Source: Eubacteriales bacterium (GTDB lineage Bacteria; Bacillota; Clostridia; Lachnospirales; Lachnospiraceae). From it: 55,892 nt of DNA. This document shows positions 7,675 to 15,709 of this stretch, in pieces. Under the pieces are notes generated by a model. It was not told the DNA's origin. It made no database searches and saw only the letters and a program-made list of their open reading frames with translations. Position 1 is the first letter of the stretch. The number at the start of each line of letters is the position of its first letter. The position numbers and the translations under genes were made by a program. The DNA is taken from NCBI GenBank assembly GCA_030524125.1, contig JAUNHB010000007.1:1-55892 (forward strand), written 5' to 3'.

Positions 7675-8358
7675 ATGAGCGTAAATTATCATGCCTTTCA
7701 GAGCAGAGGCGTACTTTTTTCCAACCATGAGACCGTCTGCCGTCAGTGGCGGGAGGAGTTTTCGGGCTACGATCCGGGCAGGATCGCGAGGATCCTCCAT
7801 CTGGAGGCGGACGGGCAGTTTCTGTATGTTCCGTATTTTGGGGAGCCTTACCGCCTGTGTCTGGCAGATGGACGGCTGGAGCGGCTGAAGGACGGGGAGT
7901 GGACCGATGAGTTGTATTTCAACGAGGCCATGGCCGTCTACCATCTGCTCCATTACACGAAGGACGTCCCGGTGGTGTCGGGGAAATGGGTGCCGGGCCA
8001 CACGGTGGACGGCGTCGTGTCGAGACAGCCGACGGCGGATCCGCTGCTGGATCCGTTCGTGCGGTCCTACACCGGGCGGATGGAGGAGTTAAGAGCCGCC
8101 TGTGAGGCGGCGGGCGGGACGCGCCTTTCGGCGGGAGACGTGTCCTATGAGTTCGAGGCGTTTCCGTGCGTTCATCTGCAGCTCGTGTTCTGGGATGCGG
8201 ACGAGGACTTCCCGGCGCAGGCGCAGGTGCTGGTGGACCAGTGCGTGACGGATTTTGTGCACTACGAGACGGTGGGCTGCATCCTGTCAGATCTGCTGGA
8301 ACGGATCGGCCAGGACGGACCCGCGGCTCCTACGGGACGGCGCTGCCGGACGCCGTGA
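7675..8358 (+). CDS. DUF3786 family protein
   Basis: Soluble protein of 227 residues resembling the DUF3786 family of anaerobes, whose function is unknown. Features that support this are an N-terminal half with YVPYFGEPYRL and FNEAMAVYHLLHY and the C-terminal LVFWDADEDFPAQAQVLVD, the family's most conserved stretch. The ATG has GGGAGGGAG upstream. Its 3' end overlaps the convergent kinase gene at 8330 by 29 bases, a tail-to-tail arrangement with no room for a separate terminator. The extreme C-terminus (PTGRRCRTP) may be unconserved. Confidence 0.8.
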   Translation: MSVNYHAFQSRGVLFSNHETVCRQWREEFSGYDPGRIARILHLEADGQFLYVPYFGEPYRLCLADGRLERLKDGEWTDELYFNEAMAVYHLLHYTKDVPVVSGKWVPGHTVDGVVSRQPTADPLLDPFVRSYTGRMEELRAACEAAGGTRLSAGDVSYEFEAFPCVHLQLVFWDADEDFPAQAQVLVDQCVTDFVHYETVGCILSDLLERIGQDGPAAPTGRRCRTP

Positions 8359-9712
8359 TGGAGATCGTGCGGCTGTCGTCGAAGCGCACGCTCCAGCCGT
8401 GCGCCCGAAAGATCTGACAGGAGATCCGAAGCCCCATGATATGCGGCGCAGGATCTCCTTTTTGTCCGGAAGCTGCCGCCTCCGGCGCTTCGTCCAGTGC
8501 ATGCAGCACATCCGCGGGGATCCCGCAGCCGTCGTCTGATATCCGGAAGCAGAGTCCGTCTCCCGAGGCGAAGGCTGATACGACGACGGCGCAGCCGTCC
8601 GGATTGTGGCGGATGCTGTTGCCGATCAGATTTTCAAAGGCGCGGCGCAGAAGGTGGACGTCCCCCTCGAGGCGGGCCTGCTCTGCGGCGGGCGCGAGCC
8701 GGAGCGAGACGGAGTGGGCGTCCGAAAGGCCCCGGTTGTAGAAGTCGCTGACGATGCCTCTCAGAAGGGAGGCGGGGCCAAAGAGTCCGGTGCGCAGCGG
8801 CTGCATATCGTACTCCAGCCGTGAGGTCAGGTTGAGATCCTCGATCAGGCGGCGGATCTGAAGGCTCTGGGATTCGATCAATGCCGCCTGCCGACGCTGT
8901 CCGGCGGTCAGGGAGTCGTCGGCGGCGAGAGCGGCCGCATAGCCCATGATCAGAGAGAGGGGCGTGCGGATGTCGTGGGAGACGCCGCTGATCCACTCAG
9001 TCCGGGCGTCGTCCCGCCGGTCGAGAGCCGTCTTCTGCCGGAGCAGGATCCGGGAGGTCTTGTTGATCTGCCGGGCCAGAAGGGCGGTCGTCCCCTGCTC
9101 CGGGAGACTGACGGGCTGCTGGTCCGACAGACGTTCGATGCCGAGGGCGATGCCTCTGAGGCTCCGATAGAGGCGGGAGCCAAGGAGAAGCACCAGCAGG
9201 ATCACCAGCAGGACGTTGGCCAGAAGAGCCACCGGGATCATCCCGATCCCGAAGGACAGATAGGAGAGGGGAAAGGAGATCTGATGCTTCCACAGGCTGT
9301 CTCTGGGAGCGGCGAGCACCAGAAGGCCGCAGTCGCCGATCCGGCAGGTGACCGGATAATCTTCCAGATACCACCGGGTAAAGGAGGCGACCTGAAAGAC
9401 GTCGTAGGAGCGGGGAAGCGTATCGGGCAACTGCCAGCTCCAGATCACGCTGCCCTCCTCGTCCAGGAGCATGGCCCATGCGCTGCCCCGGAGCAGCTCA
9501 TATCCCTTTTCGGACAATACGGGGCCGTCCGGCCCGGCGGAGAACTGCTCCGAGACGGCGAGGGAGGAGGCGGTCGGCTGACTGGGCTCGTGATCGGCGA
9601 GCAGCCGCACTCCCATAAAGAAATAAAGAAACAAATTCAAAAAGAGGATCAAAAAAGCGATCAGCGCCGCCGTCGTCAGATAGCGGAGCACGATGCCCGA
9701 CAGACTTTTCAC
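8330..9712 (-). CDS. Sensor histidine kinase of the antimicrobial-peptide module
   Basis: Membrane kinase of 460 residues. Transmembrane helices at about 10-34 and 148-178 enclose an extracytoplasmic domain of about 113 residues. HisKA has phospho-acceptor His246 in SGVSHDIRTPLSL, and the ATPase domain has N box (357-370) and G1 DDGCGIP (393-399). The G2 box is reduced to HIMGLRI, as in several lantibiotic-sensing kinases. The start is GTG overlapping the regulator's TGA (GTGA), indicating translational coupling. Position next to LanFEG-type genes suggests sensing of a cationic or lantibiotic peptide, as for clostridial CprK; this is inference. Confidence 0.9.
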   Translation of the reverse strand: MKSLSGIVLRYLTTAALIAFLILFLNLFLYFFMGVRLLADHEPSQPTASSLAVSEQFSAGPDGPVLSEKGYELLRGSAWAMLLDEEGSVIWSWQLPDTLPRSYDVFQVASFTRWYLEDYPVTCRIGDCGLLVLAAPRDSLWKHQISFPLSYLSFGIGMIPVALLANVLLVILLVLLLGSRLYRSLRGIALGIERLSDQQPVSLPEQGTTALLARQINKTSRILLRQKTALDRRDDARTEWISGVSHDIRTPLSLIMGYAAALAADDSLTAGQRRQAALIESQSLQIRRLIEDLNLTSRLEYDMQPLRTGLFGPASLLRGIVSDFYNRGLSDAHSVSLRLAPAAEQARLEGDVHLLRRAFENLIGNSIRHNPDGCAVVVSAFASGDGLCFRISDDGCGIPADVLHALDEAPEAAASGQKGDPAPHIMGLRISCQIFRAHGWSVRFDDSRTISITASGSAVP

Positions 9713-10434
9713 CGTTCAAATTCTCCTTCCTTCGCCAGCTTGTAGCCAAGACCTCTCACGGTCAGAAGCCACACAGGGGAGGAAGGGGCGTCCTCGATCT
9801 TCGACCGGAGTCTCCGGATATGCACCATCAGCGTATTCTCATAGCCATAATAATTTTCGCCCCACACCGCGTCGGACAGGGCGTCGAACGTGACGATATT
9901 GCCGCGGTTGTCGCTGAGCTTGCGCAGAAGCGCCAGCTCCTTGGCGGTCAGCGGGAGATCGCCGTCCGGCGTCCGCACGACGCCGCTGTCCAGATAGACG
10001 ATCCGCCTGCCAAGGGACAGGATCGCGCTCTCCGGCGGGTACTGGAGCGTGGAAAAATAGGTGCGCTTCAGGATCGCGGCGATCCGCAGCGCCAGCTCGT
10101 CGGGCAGGAAGGGTTTGACGATATAGTCGTCCGCGCCAAGCCCAAGCCCCAGCAGCCGGTCGTTGTCCTGATCCCTGGCGGACAGGAAGAGCACGGGAGC
10201 GTCCGACGCGAGGCGGAAACGCCGCATGAGGGAAAATCCGTCCCCGTCGGGCAGCATAATGTCCAGAACCACAAGCTCCGGATCGTATCCGGCGAACAGC
10301 GCCTCGGCTTCCCGGCAGCAGGAGGCCGTTTTCACAGAGGAAAATCCTTTTCGTTCCAACATTCCTTTCAGCATTTCCAGAATATGTTCATTGTCGTCCA
10401 CCAGAAGGATCCGGCAGTCATATAGATGCGTCAT
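9709..10434 (-). CDS. OmpR-type response regulator of the antimicrobial-peptide module
   Basis: Response regulator of 241 residues. The receiver domain has acidic pocket DDN (13-15), phospho-acceptor Asp58 in VVLDIMLPDGDG and Lys107 in VKPF. The C-terminal winged helix ends with LLTVRGLGYKL. It is the first gene of a leftward pair with the kinase and is divergent from the ABC transporter genes, with 181 bases between the starts. A TATACT-like -10 on the minus strand lies at 10485-10490. The probable target is the transporter promoter to the right, where TGTAAG-type direct repeats occur. Confidence 0.93.
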   Translation of the reverse strand: MTHLYDCRILLVDDNEHILEMLKGMLERKGFSSVKTASCCREAEALFAGYDPELVVLDIMLPDGDGFSLMRRFRLASDAPVLFLSARDQDNDRLLGLGLGADDYIVKPFLPDELALRIAAILKRTYFSTLQYPPESAILSLGRRIVYLDSGVVRTPDGDLPLTAKELALLRKLSDNRGNIVTFDALSDAVWGENYYGYENTLMVHIRRLRSKIEDAPSSPVWLLTVRGLGYKLAKEGEFER

Positions 10435-10528
10435 GAGAAGCTCTCCTTTCGGGCCGCAGGGGTTCGTCGCGCCCTGCCGACTTTAGTATAAGATATTTTC
10501 TTTTCTTTTTCACCGGTATGGAGAAAAA

Positions 10529-10567
10529 TTAAGGAAAATGTAAGGAGGCCGTCAGCGGCATGTAAGC
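10529..10567 (+). promoter_or_regulatory. Candidate response-regulator repeats upstream of the ABC operon
   Basis: TTAAGG (10529), TGTAAGG (10540) and TGTAAGC (10561) are spaced 11 and 21 bases apart, close to whole helical turns. They lie 50-85 bases before the ATPase start. Such direct repeats are typical for OmpR-family activators; a clear -35 is lacking, as expected for an activated promoter. Confidence 0.45.
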
Positions 10568-10615
10568 GGGGAAGCGTATGGTGGTCTTATCGAAAAGGAA
10601 AGAGAGGATCAGAAA

Positions 10616-11530
10616 ATGAACTATGTGATCGAGACCGACGCGCTGAGCAAGCGGTACCGGGACAGCGAGACGGTGGACCGCGTAAGCCTCCGGATCCGTC
10701 CGGGCTGCGTCTACGGATTTCTGGGGCCCAACGGGGCCGGAAAATCCACGACGATGAAGATGCTTCTGGGACTGGTGAAGCCGACGGGAGGACGGATCCT
10801 TCTGTTCGGCAAGGAGATGAACGGAAAAAACCGTCTGCAGCTTTTGAAAAGGACCGGATCGCTGATCGAGTCGCCGTCCTGCTACGGGCATCTGACAGGC
10901 CGGGAGAATCTGGAGATCGTGCAGACGCTGAAAGGAATTCCTGAAAAAGAGATCGATGAGGCGCTGGACATCGTGCGGCTGACTGGTCAGCAGAATAAAA
11001 AGGTAGCCGAGTATTCGCTGGGTATGAAGCAGCGGCTGGGACTGGCCGCCGCTCTGTTGGGACGCCCCGCGCTGCTGCTTCTGGACGAGCCGACCAACGG
11101 ACTCGATCCGGCGGGAATCCAGGAGATGCGGGAGTTGATCTCCTCCCTGCCGGAGAGATTTCACATGACGGTCATGGTGTCCAGCCATCTGCTGAGCGAG
11201 ATGGATCAGATGGCGGAGGATGTGGGGATCATCCATCATGGAAGGCTGATCTGTCAGGGAAGCCTGAAGAAGCTTCATGAACGGTTCCGGGGAAATGTAA
11301 GGCTCCGGACGCTGCATCAGGCGACGGCGGCGCGGATGCTGGACGAACTGGCAGTGTCCTACCGGACCGAGGGGACGGATCTGGTGCTTCCGGAGCGGCC
11401 GAAGGAGGAGCTGGCCGGACTGGTGGCCGCTCTGGCGGCGGGCGGAGCGGGGATCGTCGGCGTGGAGGCAAAGGAGAAGAGCCTCGAGGACATCTTCCTG
11501 TCCCTGACCGGAAAGCAGGTGAGCTTATGA
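10616..11530 (+). CDS. Lantibiotic-immunity-type ABC transporter ATPase (LanF/CprA-like)
   Basis: ATP-binding subunit of 304 residues. Walker A GPNGAGKS is at 37-44, the signature YSLGMKQRL (instead of LSGGQ) near 133-141 and Walker B LLLLDEPTNGLDP at 153-165, followed by a His switch in VSSHLLSE. The YSLGMKQRLG variant and the extra C-terminal domain of about 80 residues are typical for the LanF/BcrA group, which expels lantibiotics or bacitracin from the membrane. It overlaps the next gene by four bases and is followed by two permeases. No lantibiotic biosynthesis genes are nearby, so defence against foreign peptides is more likely than self-immunity. Confidence 0.92.
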   Translation: MNYVIETDALSKRYRDSETVDRVSLRIRPGCVYGFLGPNGAGKSTTMKMLLGLVKPTGGRILLFGKEMNGKNRLQLLKRTGSLIESPSCYGHLTGRENLEIVQTLKGIPEKEIDEALDIVRLTGQQNKKVAEYSLGMKQRLGLAAALLGRPALLLLDEPTNGLDPAGIQEMRELISSLPERFHMTVMVSSHLLSEMDQMAEDVGIIHHGRLICQGSLKKLHERFRGNVRLRTLHQATAARMLDELAVSYRTEGTDLVLPERPKEELAGLVAALAAGGAGIVGVEAKEKSLEDIFLSLTGKQVSL

Positions 11531-12285
11531 GGACGGGAGCGTGGAAGACGGAGCGGATGAAGCTTCGCAGGCGTCATGTGGGGCTTTTGACGGCGGTGTT
11601 CTGCGGTATCGGTATCCTGTGGGGAACGTGGGAGCTGGGAGAACGGCTGGAGCTGTGCGGAGGGGACGGCTACCGGATGCTGTTTTTGCAGCTGCCGCTC
11701 ATCGACACGATCCTGCTTCCGACGATGCTGGCCATGCTGGCAAGCCGTCTGTGCGACGCGGAGGTAAAGGGTGGGACGCTGAAGCTTCTGTGCACGATGG
11801 AGGAGAAGGGGCGGATCTTCGACATGAAGCTTTTGATGGGCATCGGGTATCTGTGTCTCTTCTGGGCGGCGCAGGCGGCGGCGACGGTTCTGTTCGCCGT
11901 CGGCATGGGCTTTGAGGTATCTCTGATTCCGGCGCATATGCTCTGCTTCGCGGCGGAGATCCTGTTTCCGAGCGCCGCCGTGCTGATCCTTCAGGTGGTC
12001 CTGTCGTTTTTCTTCGAGAACCAGATCATTCCGCTGGCCGCGGGGCTCGTGGGTTCCTTCATTGGACTGTTTGCATGGTTCTTCCCGGGAAACCCTCTGC
12101 GGGCCGCGTTTCCGTGGGGGTATTACAGCCTGCTGGGTTTCATCGGCTACGACTGGGATCCGGCCACGAGGATCACGCATTTTTACGACATGCCCTTCGA
12201 TCTGGCCATGGCGGCGGTCCTTCTGCTGGCGACTGTGGCCGGATATGCCGCCGGAAAATATTTTTTTGTGAGAAAGGAGCTCTGA
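11527..12285 (+). CDS. Lantibiotic-immunity-type ABC permease (LanE-like)
   Basis: Integral membrane protein of 252 residues with about six hydrophobic segments, including LLTAVFCGIGILWGTW near the start and a final hydrophobic helix before KYFFVRKEL. Size, N-terminal amphipathic WKTERMKLRR and operon position match the first permease of LanFEG/CprABC transporters. The start ATG lies within the stop of the ATPase gene (ATGA). It overlaps the second permease by one base, so the three genes are translationally linked. Confidence 0.85.
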   Translation: MRTGAWKTERMKLRRRHVGLLTAVFCGIGILWGTWELGERLELCGGDGYRMLFLQLPLIDTILLPTMLAMLASRLCDAEVKGGTLKLLCTMEEKGRIFDMKLLMGIGYLCLFWAAQAAATVLFAVGMGFEVSLIPAHMLCFAAEILFPSAAVLILQVVLSFFFENQIIPLAAGLVGSFIGLFAWFFPGNPLRAAFPWGYYSLLGFIGYDWDPATRITHFYDMPFDLAMAAVLLLATVAGYAAGKYFFVRKEL

Positions 12286-13025
12286 TGAACATGCTGCTGA
12301 CGTGCGTGCGTATGGAATGGAAGAAGCTTAGGCGCTCCCGGCTGTGGCTGGTGATGGCGGCGGTCCCGCTGCTTCCGGCTTTTATGGGGACGGGAAATTA
12401 TCTGAACAATCTGGGGATATTGAAGTCGGAATGGTATTCGCTCTGGACGCAGCTTTCCCTGTTTTACGCGAACTTTTTTTACGGGCCGTTGATCGCCCTG
12501 TACTGTTCCTATATCTGGCGGGTGGAGCATCTGAACCATAACTGGAACAGCCTGATGACCATGCCGGTGCCGGTGCGGAACGTGTTTCTGGGAAAGCTGT
12601 TTCCGGCGCTTGTCTGCACGTTCCTGCTCCAGGGCTGGATGGGGGTGCTCCTGATCGTCTGCGGGAAATACGCTGGGCTGTCCGGAATGCCCTCGGCGCA
12701 GATCCTGCTGTGGCTTCTGCGGGGGACGGCGGGCGGCATGGTCATCGCGTCGCTCCAGCTGCTTTTGTCCATGGTCATCCGAAGCTTCGCGGCGCCCATC
12801 GCGCTGGCTCTTCTGGGAAGCGTCGTCGGGCTTTTTGCCAGCAACGCCGGGTGCGGGCTGCTCTGGCCGTACTCGCTGATGCTGGAGGGGATGAACGCCA
12901 ACCGTTCGGAAGATATGGTGTCCAGCGGCGCGGACTTTGCGGCGGGCGTCCTGTGCTTCCTGCTTCTGTTTGTCACGATGGGGGTTCTGATCCTGAAAAA
13001 GAGAGACGTGCGGACCGGGGGCTGA
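12285..13025 (+). CDS. Lantibiotic-immunity-type ABC permease (LanG-like)
   Basis: Second permease, 246 residues, also with about six membrane segments. It shares the start pattern MEWKKLRRSRLW with the preceding permease, the usual sign of paralogous LanE and LanG subunits. The ATG overlaps the preceding TGA by one base and has AGAAAGGAG upstream; the open frame runs 70 codons further upstream inside the previous gene and was trimmed. It ends in KKRDVRTGG. It converges on the transglutaminase-like gene 23 bases away. Confidence 0.85.
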   Translation: MNMLLTCVRMEWKKLRRSRLWLVMAAVPLLPAFMGTGNYLNNLGILKSEWYSLWTQLSLFYANFFYGPLIALYCSYIWRVEHLNHNWNSLMTMPVPVRNVFLGKLFPALVCTFLLQGWMGVLLIVCGKYAGLSGMPSAQILLWLLRGTAGGMVIASLQLLLSMVIRSFAAPIALALLGSVVGLFASNAGCGLLWPYSLMLEGMNANRSEDMVSSGADFAAGVLCFLLLFVTMGVLILKKRDVRTGG

Positions 13026-13048
13026 GAGGCGGGCGGCCGCGCGCCCCC

Positions 13049-14050
13049 TCAGTCGGCGGAGACTGTCACGGACACGACCGCGTAGCCGGCGATGCCGTAC
13101 TGCACCTGCGCGCTGATCTGCCCGTAGAGAGAGAGCTCCTGCATGACGGACTGCGCTTCGTTCAGCACGAGCGTCAGCTTCTGCTCGGCCTGCTCCTCCC
13201 CGGCGTCAAAGACGAGCTGGAAGGAGAAGCTGCCGGAGGAGAGGCAGGAGCGGATGGCGTCCGCGGTTTCCTGATCGGAGGAGAGGAACCGGCAGGGCTC
13301 CTGGAGATAAGGTTCGATGGTCAGCCGGCGGTTTTCCTCCAGATACCGGGAGTCGGTGCAGGCATGGAGCTCCTCCGGATTTTCCGCAGTGTGAGTCCCG
13401 GAAAGGGTGCTGTCAGGCACGAGAAAATAGGCGTAGCTCAAGTTGGAGCCGTCGGTGACGACCTGGCCGTTCACCAGCGGATCGTCCCAGGTGACGTCCA
13501 CGTTGTACCAGACGCCGTCCACCCGCACCTGATTCCACGCGTGGCTCTGGACGCCGGTCCCGTCGTCGGCGGTCCCGAACACGAGGAGATTTTCAAGGCC
13601 GGCCTGATCGCACAGCCATCCGAACGCCCGGGCGTAGCCCTCGCAGACGGCCAGATGGTGGATGAGCGCGCCCTCGGCGGTATAGACGCTGTCCGGCAGA
13701 GATCCGGAGGCGAGGCCTTCGTAGTCGTAGTCCACGGTGACGACCAGATGATCGTGGATGGTCTTTACCTTTTCATAGTCCGACATGTCTTCGGACAAAA
13801 GCGCTCCGGAGACGGAGTCCATGGCGGACGTACCGCCGTCGGACGGGGCGGGATCCTCTGGTTCTTCCGGATCCGCCTCCGCCTCGCCGGATGTGCGCTC
13901 CCGATAGCTCTGGAAATCCTCCAGCGGTTCAGAGGTGCGGTCCGCGCTCTGCCTGATGCCGGTTCCCGGCCAGAGCGGGAGCCGTTCGGCCGCCATACCG
14001 ACTCCGGCAAGGAGCAGGGCGAGGAGCAGTATCGTTATCCATCTTTTCAT
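13049..14050 (-). CDS. Secreted transglutaminase-like protein
   Basis: Exported protein of 333 residues. An N-terminal signal or anchor helix (4-20) is followed by an acidic, low-complexity linker (35-75) and a transglutaminase-like domain (about 80-215). The catalytic triad is visible as Cys136 in LAVCEGYARAF, His170 in QSHAWNQVRV and Asp185 in YNVDVTWDDP. Such proteins act as thiol peptidases or transamidases on the cell surface; the substrate is unknown. The C-terminal 110 residues are unassigned. It has its own promoter and an AAAGGAG ribosome site. Confidence 0.88.
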   Translation of the reverse strand: MKRWITILLLALLLAGVGMAAERLPLWPGTGIRQSADRTSEPLEDFQSYRERTSGEAEADPEEPEDPAPSDGGTSAMDSVSGALLSEDMSDYEKVKTIHDHLVVTVDYDYEGLASGSLPDSVYTAEGALIHHLAVCEGYARAFGWLCDQAGLENLLVFGTADDGTGVQSHAWNQVRVDGVWYNVDVTWDDPLVNGQVVTDGSNLSYAYFLVPDSTLSGTHTAENPEELHACTDSRYLEENRRLTIEPYLQEPCRFLSSDQETADAIRSCLSSGSFSFQLVFDAGEEQAEQKLTLVLNEAQSVMQELSLYGQISAQVQYGIAGYAVVSVTVSAD

Positions 14051-14070
14051 AGAGACTCCTTTCTAAGGCA

Positions 14071-14099
14071 AGTATAGTGGAAAGCCGGCCGGGATGCAA
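14071..14099 (-). promoter_or_regulatory. Promoter of the transglutaminase-like gene
   Basis: The minus strand has TTGCAT (14094-14099), a 17-base spacer and TATACT (14071-14076). It lies back to back with the ridA promoter, ten bases away. Confidence 0.75.
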
Positions 14100-14108
14100 G
14101 GCCGTCTC

Positions 14109-14137
14109 TTGCACAAAACGGGAGAGTGGAGTACAAT
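14109..14137 (+). promoter_or_regulatory. Promoter of ridA
   Basis: TTGCAC (14109-14114), a 17-base spacer and TACAAT (14132-14137), 24 bases before the ATG. Confidence 0.75.
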
Positions 14138-14160
14138 AGGGGCATCAGGAGGACAAAGCT

Positions 14161-14529
14161 ATGAATATCATTGCAACAGACAAGGCTCCGGGAGCCATCG
14201 GCCCCTATTCGCAGGCATACGAGGTCAACGGGATGATCTACACCTCCGGGCAGATTCCGGTGGATCCGGCCACGGGAAACGTGCCGGAGGGCATCGCGGC
14301 GCAGGCCGAGCAGAGCTGCAAAAATGTGGGAGCGATCCTTGAGGCTGCGGGCAGCGGCTACGAAAAGGTGGTAAAGACGACCTGCTTTCTGGCGGAGATC
14401 GCGGATTTCGCCGCGTTCAACGAGGTTTACGCGAAATATTTCGTGTCGAAACCGGCCAGAAGCTGCGTGGCGGTGAAGGATCTGCCCAAGGGCGTGCTGT
14501 GCGAGGTGGAGGCGATCGCCGTAAAATAA
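14161..14529 (+). CDS. ridA: RidA-family enamine/imine deaminase
   Basis: Cytosolic protein of 122 residues of the RidA (YjgF/YER057c) family, which hydrolyses reactive enamine intermediates released by PLP enzymes. Visible signatures are the N-terminal APGAIGPYSQA, the TSGQIPVDP stretch, and the C-terminal KPARSCVAVKDLPKGVLCEVE with the conserved Arg100 and Glu117 of the active cleft. The length is exactly that of the family, which forms trimers. The gene stands alone, with its own promoter and a strong terminator. Confidence 0.95.
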   Translation: MNIIATDKAPGAIGPYSQAYEVNGMIYTSGQIPVDPATGNVPEGIAAQAEQSCKNVGAILEAAGSGYEKVVKTTCFLAEIADFAAFNEVYAKYFVSKPARSCVAVKDLPKGVLCEVEAIAVK

Positions 14530-14544
14530 CGGGGACGGACATGG

Positions 14545-14577
14545 AAGGGGCCGCGCGGAAAACCGCGCGGCCCCTTT
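14545..14577. terminator. Strong terminator between ridA and the dehydrogenase gene
   Basis: AAGGGGCCGCGCGG-AAAA-CCGCGCGGCCCCTTT is a perfect 13-14 base stem with A and T tails on either side, serving both convergent genes. Confidence 0.9.
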
Positions 14578-14597
14578 GACATACCCCCGAAGGGGAT

Positions 14598-15587
14598 TTA
14601 TTTTACTTCGTTGGGAGACTCCTCGCCTCTCTCGAACACGCGGACATTTTCCAGCGTCGTGCGTGCGATGGCGGACAGCGCCTCCTCCGTGAAGAAGCCC
14701 TGATGGGAGGTGATCATCACGTTGGGGAAAGACAGAAGTCTCGCGGTGACCGAGTGCTCCAGGATCTCGTCGGAGCGGTCCTCGAAGACGTTGGGCGTCT
14801 CCTCCTCGTACACGTCGAGTCCCACGCCGAAGAACTTGTGGGCGCGGATCCCTTCGATCAGGTCGTCCGTCTTGACGAGCGCGCCTCTGGAGGTGTTGAC
14901 CAGGATCACGCCGTCCTTCATCTTCATGATGGTCTCGCGGTTGATTAGGTGATAGGTGTTGTCCATGAGCGGGCAGTGCAGGGAGATCAGGTCGCTCTGC
15001 GCCAGCAGCTCGTCCAGCGTCACATAGGTTGTGAAATCCTTGATGGACGGATTTTCATAGACGTCGTAGGCGATGACCTTCATGCCGAAGCCGTGGCAGA
15101 TGCGGGCCATGGCGGCTCCGATCTTGCCGGTTCCCACGATGCCGGCTACCTTTTCATGGAAGTTGATGCCCATCAGGCCGCCCAAGCTGAAGTCGTTCTC
15201 GCGGACCTTGACATAGGCCTTGTGCAGATGGCGGTTGACGCCCAGCGCGAGGGCCATGGCATGCTCGGCCACCGCCTCCGGGGAGTAGCCCGGCACGCGA
15301 AGGACGCGGATGCCGAACCGTTTGGCGGTATCCAGATCCACGTTGTTGAAGCCCGCGCAGCGGAGAAGGATCAGCTTTACGCCGCACATATTGAGCACCT
15401 CGATGGTATCATTGCTGACGTCTGCGCTGACGAAGGCGCACACCGCGTCATATCCGTGAGCCAGCTCCGCCGTGAAGGGGGTCAGCTCAGTCTTTAAAAA
15501 TTTCACCTCGATGTCCGGGTAATTTACCAGCTCCTTGGTGAAGGACTCTTTGTCATAATTTTTGGAATCGAAAAAAATCACTTTCAT
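14598..15587 (-). CDS. ldhA: D-lactate dehydrogenase (D-2-hydroxyacid dehydrogenase family)
   Basis: NAD-dependent enzyme of 329 residues reducing pyruvate to D-lactate and regenerating NAD+ in fermentation. The Rossmann motif GIVGTGKIG is at 149-157. The catalytic residues of D-2-hydroxyacid dehydrogenases are present at the expected places: Arg234 in NTSRG, Glu263 in DVYEEE and His295 in TSHQGF. The N-terminal MKVIFFDSKNYD is typical of fermentative D-LDH rather than 3-phosphoglycerate or hydroxyisocaproate dehydrogenases, although a close paralogue cannot be excluded. Its promoter is covered by Rex-like operators, supporting a role in NADH disposal. Confidence 0.92.
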   Translation of the reverse strand: MKVIFFDSKNYDKESFTKELVNYPDIEVKFLKTELTPFTAELAHGYDAVCAFVSADVSNDTIEVLNMCGVKLILLRCAGFNNVDLDTAKRFGIRVLRVPGYSPEAVAEHAMALALGVNRHLHKAYVKVRENDFSLGGLMGINFHEKVAGIVGTGKIGAAMARICHGFGMKVIAYDVYENPSIKDFTTYVTLDELLAQSDLISLHCPLMDNTYHLINRETIMKMKDGVILVNTSRGALVKTDDLIEGIRAHKFFGVGLDVYEEETPNVFEDRSDEILEHSVTARLLSFPNVMITSHQGFFTEEALSAIARTTLENVRVFERGEESPNEVK

Positions 15588-15654
15588 GGTTTTGATACCT
15601 CCTCAACAGAATGGACTTGATGCGCCGCAGGGTTCCCTGCTCTTTACAGGTGAT

Positions 15655-15683
15655 AGTATAAAACGTTGTTAAAAAAATATCAA
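15655..15683 (-). promoter_or_regulatory. Promoter of the D-lactate dehydrogenase gene
   Basis: The minus strand has TTGATA (15678-15683), a 17-base spacer and TATACT (15655-15660), about 70 bases before the start codon. The -35 hexamer lies inside the first Rex-like site. Confidence 0.8.
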
Positions 15684-15709
15684 CCTTCAAATTGATAAAA
15701 AAATATCAA
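15666..15709. promoter_or_regulatory. Tandem Rex-like operators
   Basis: Two 18-base sites, TTGTTAAAAAAATATCAA (15666-15683) and TTGATAAAAAAATATCAA (15692-15709), resemble the Rex consensus TTGTTAAnnnnTTAACAA; the second has perfect six-base arms TTGATA/TATCAA. They are 26 bases apart and cover the -35 region and spacer of the dehydrogenase promoter. Rex is the NADH/NAD+ sensing repressor of fermentation genes. Site two also overlaps the stop codon of the upstream gene. Confidence 0.75.

Noticed and set aside
10616-13025. Lantibiotic biosynthesis cluster
   Set aside because: No precursor peptide, LanB/LanC/LanM or export-protease gene is present between the neighbours.
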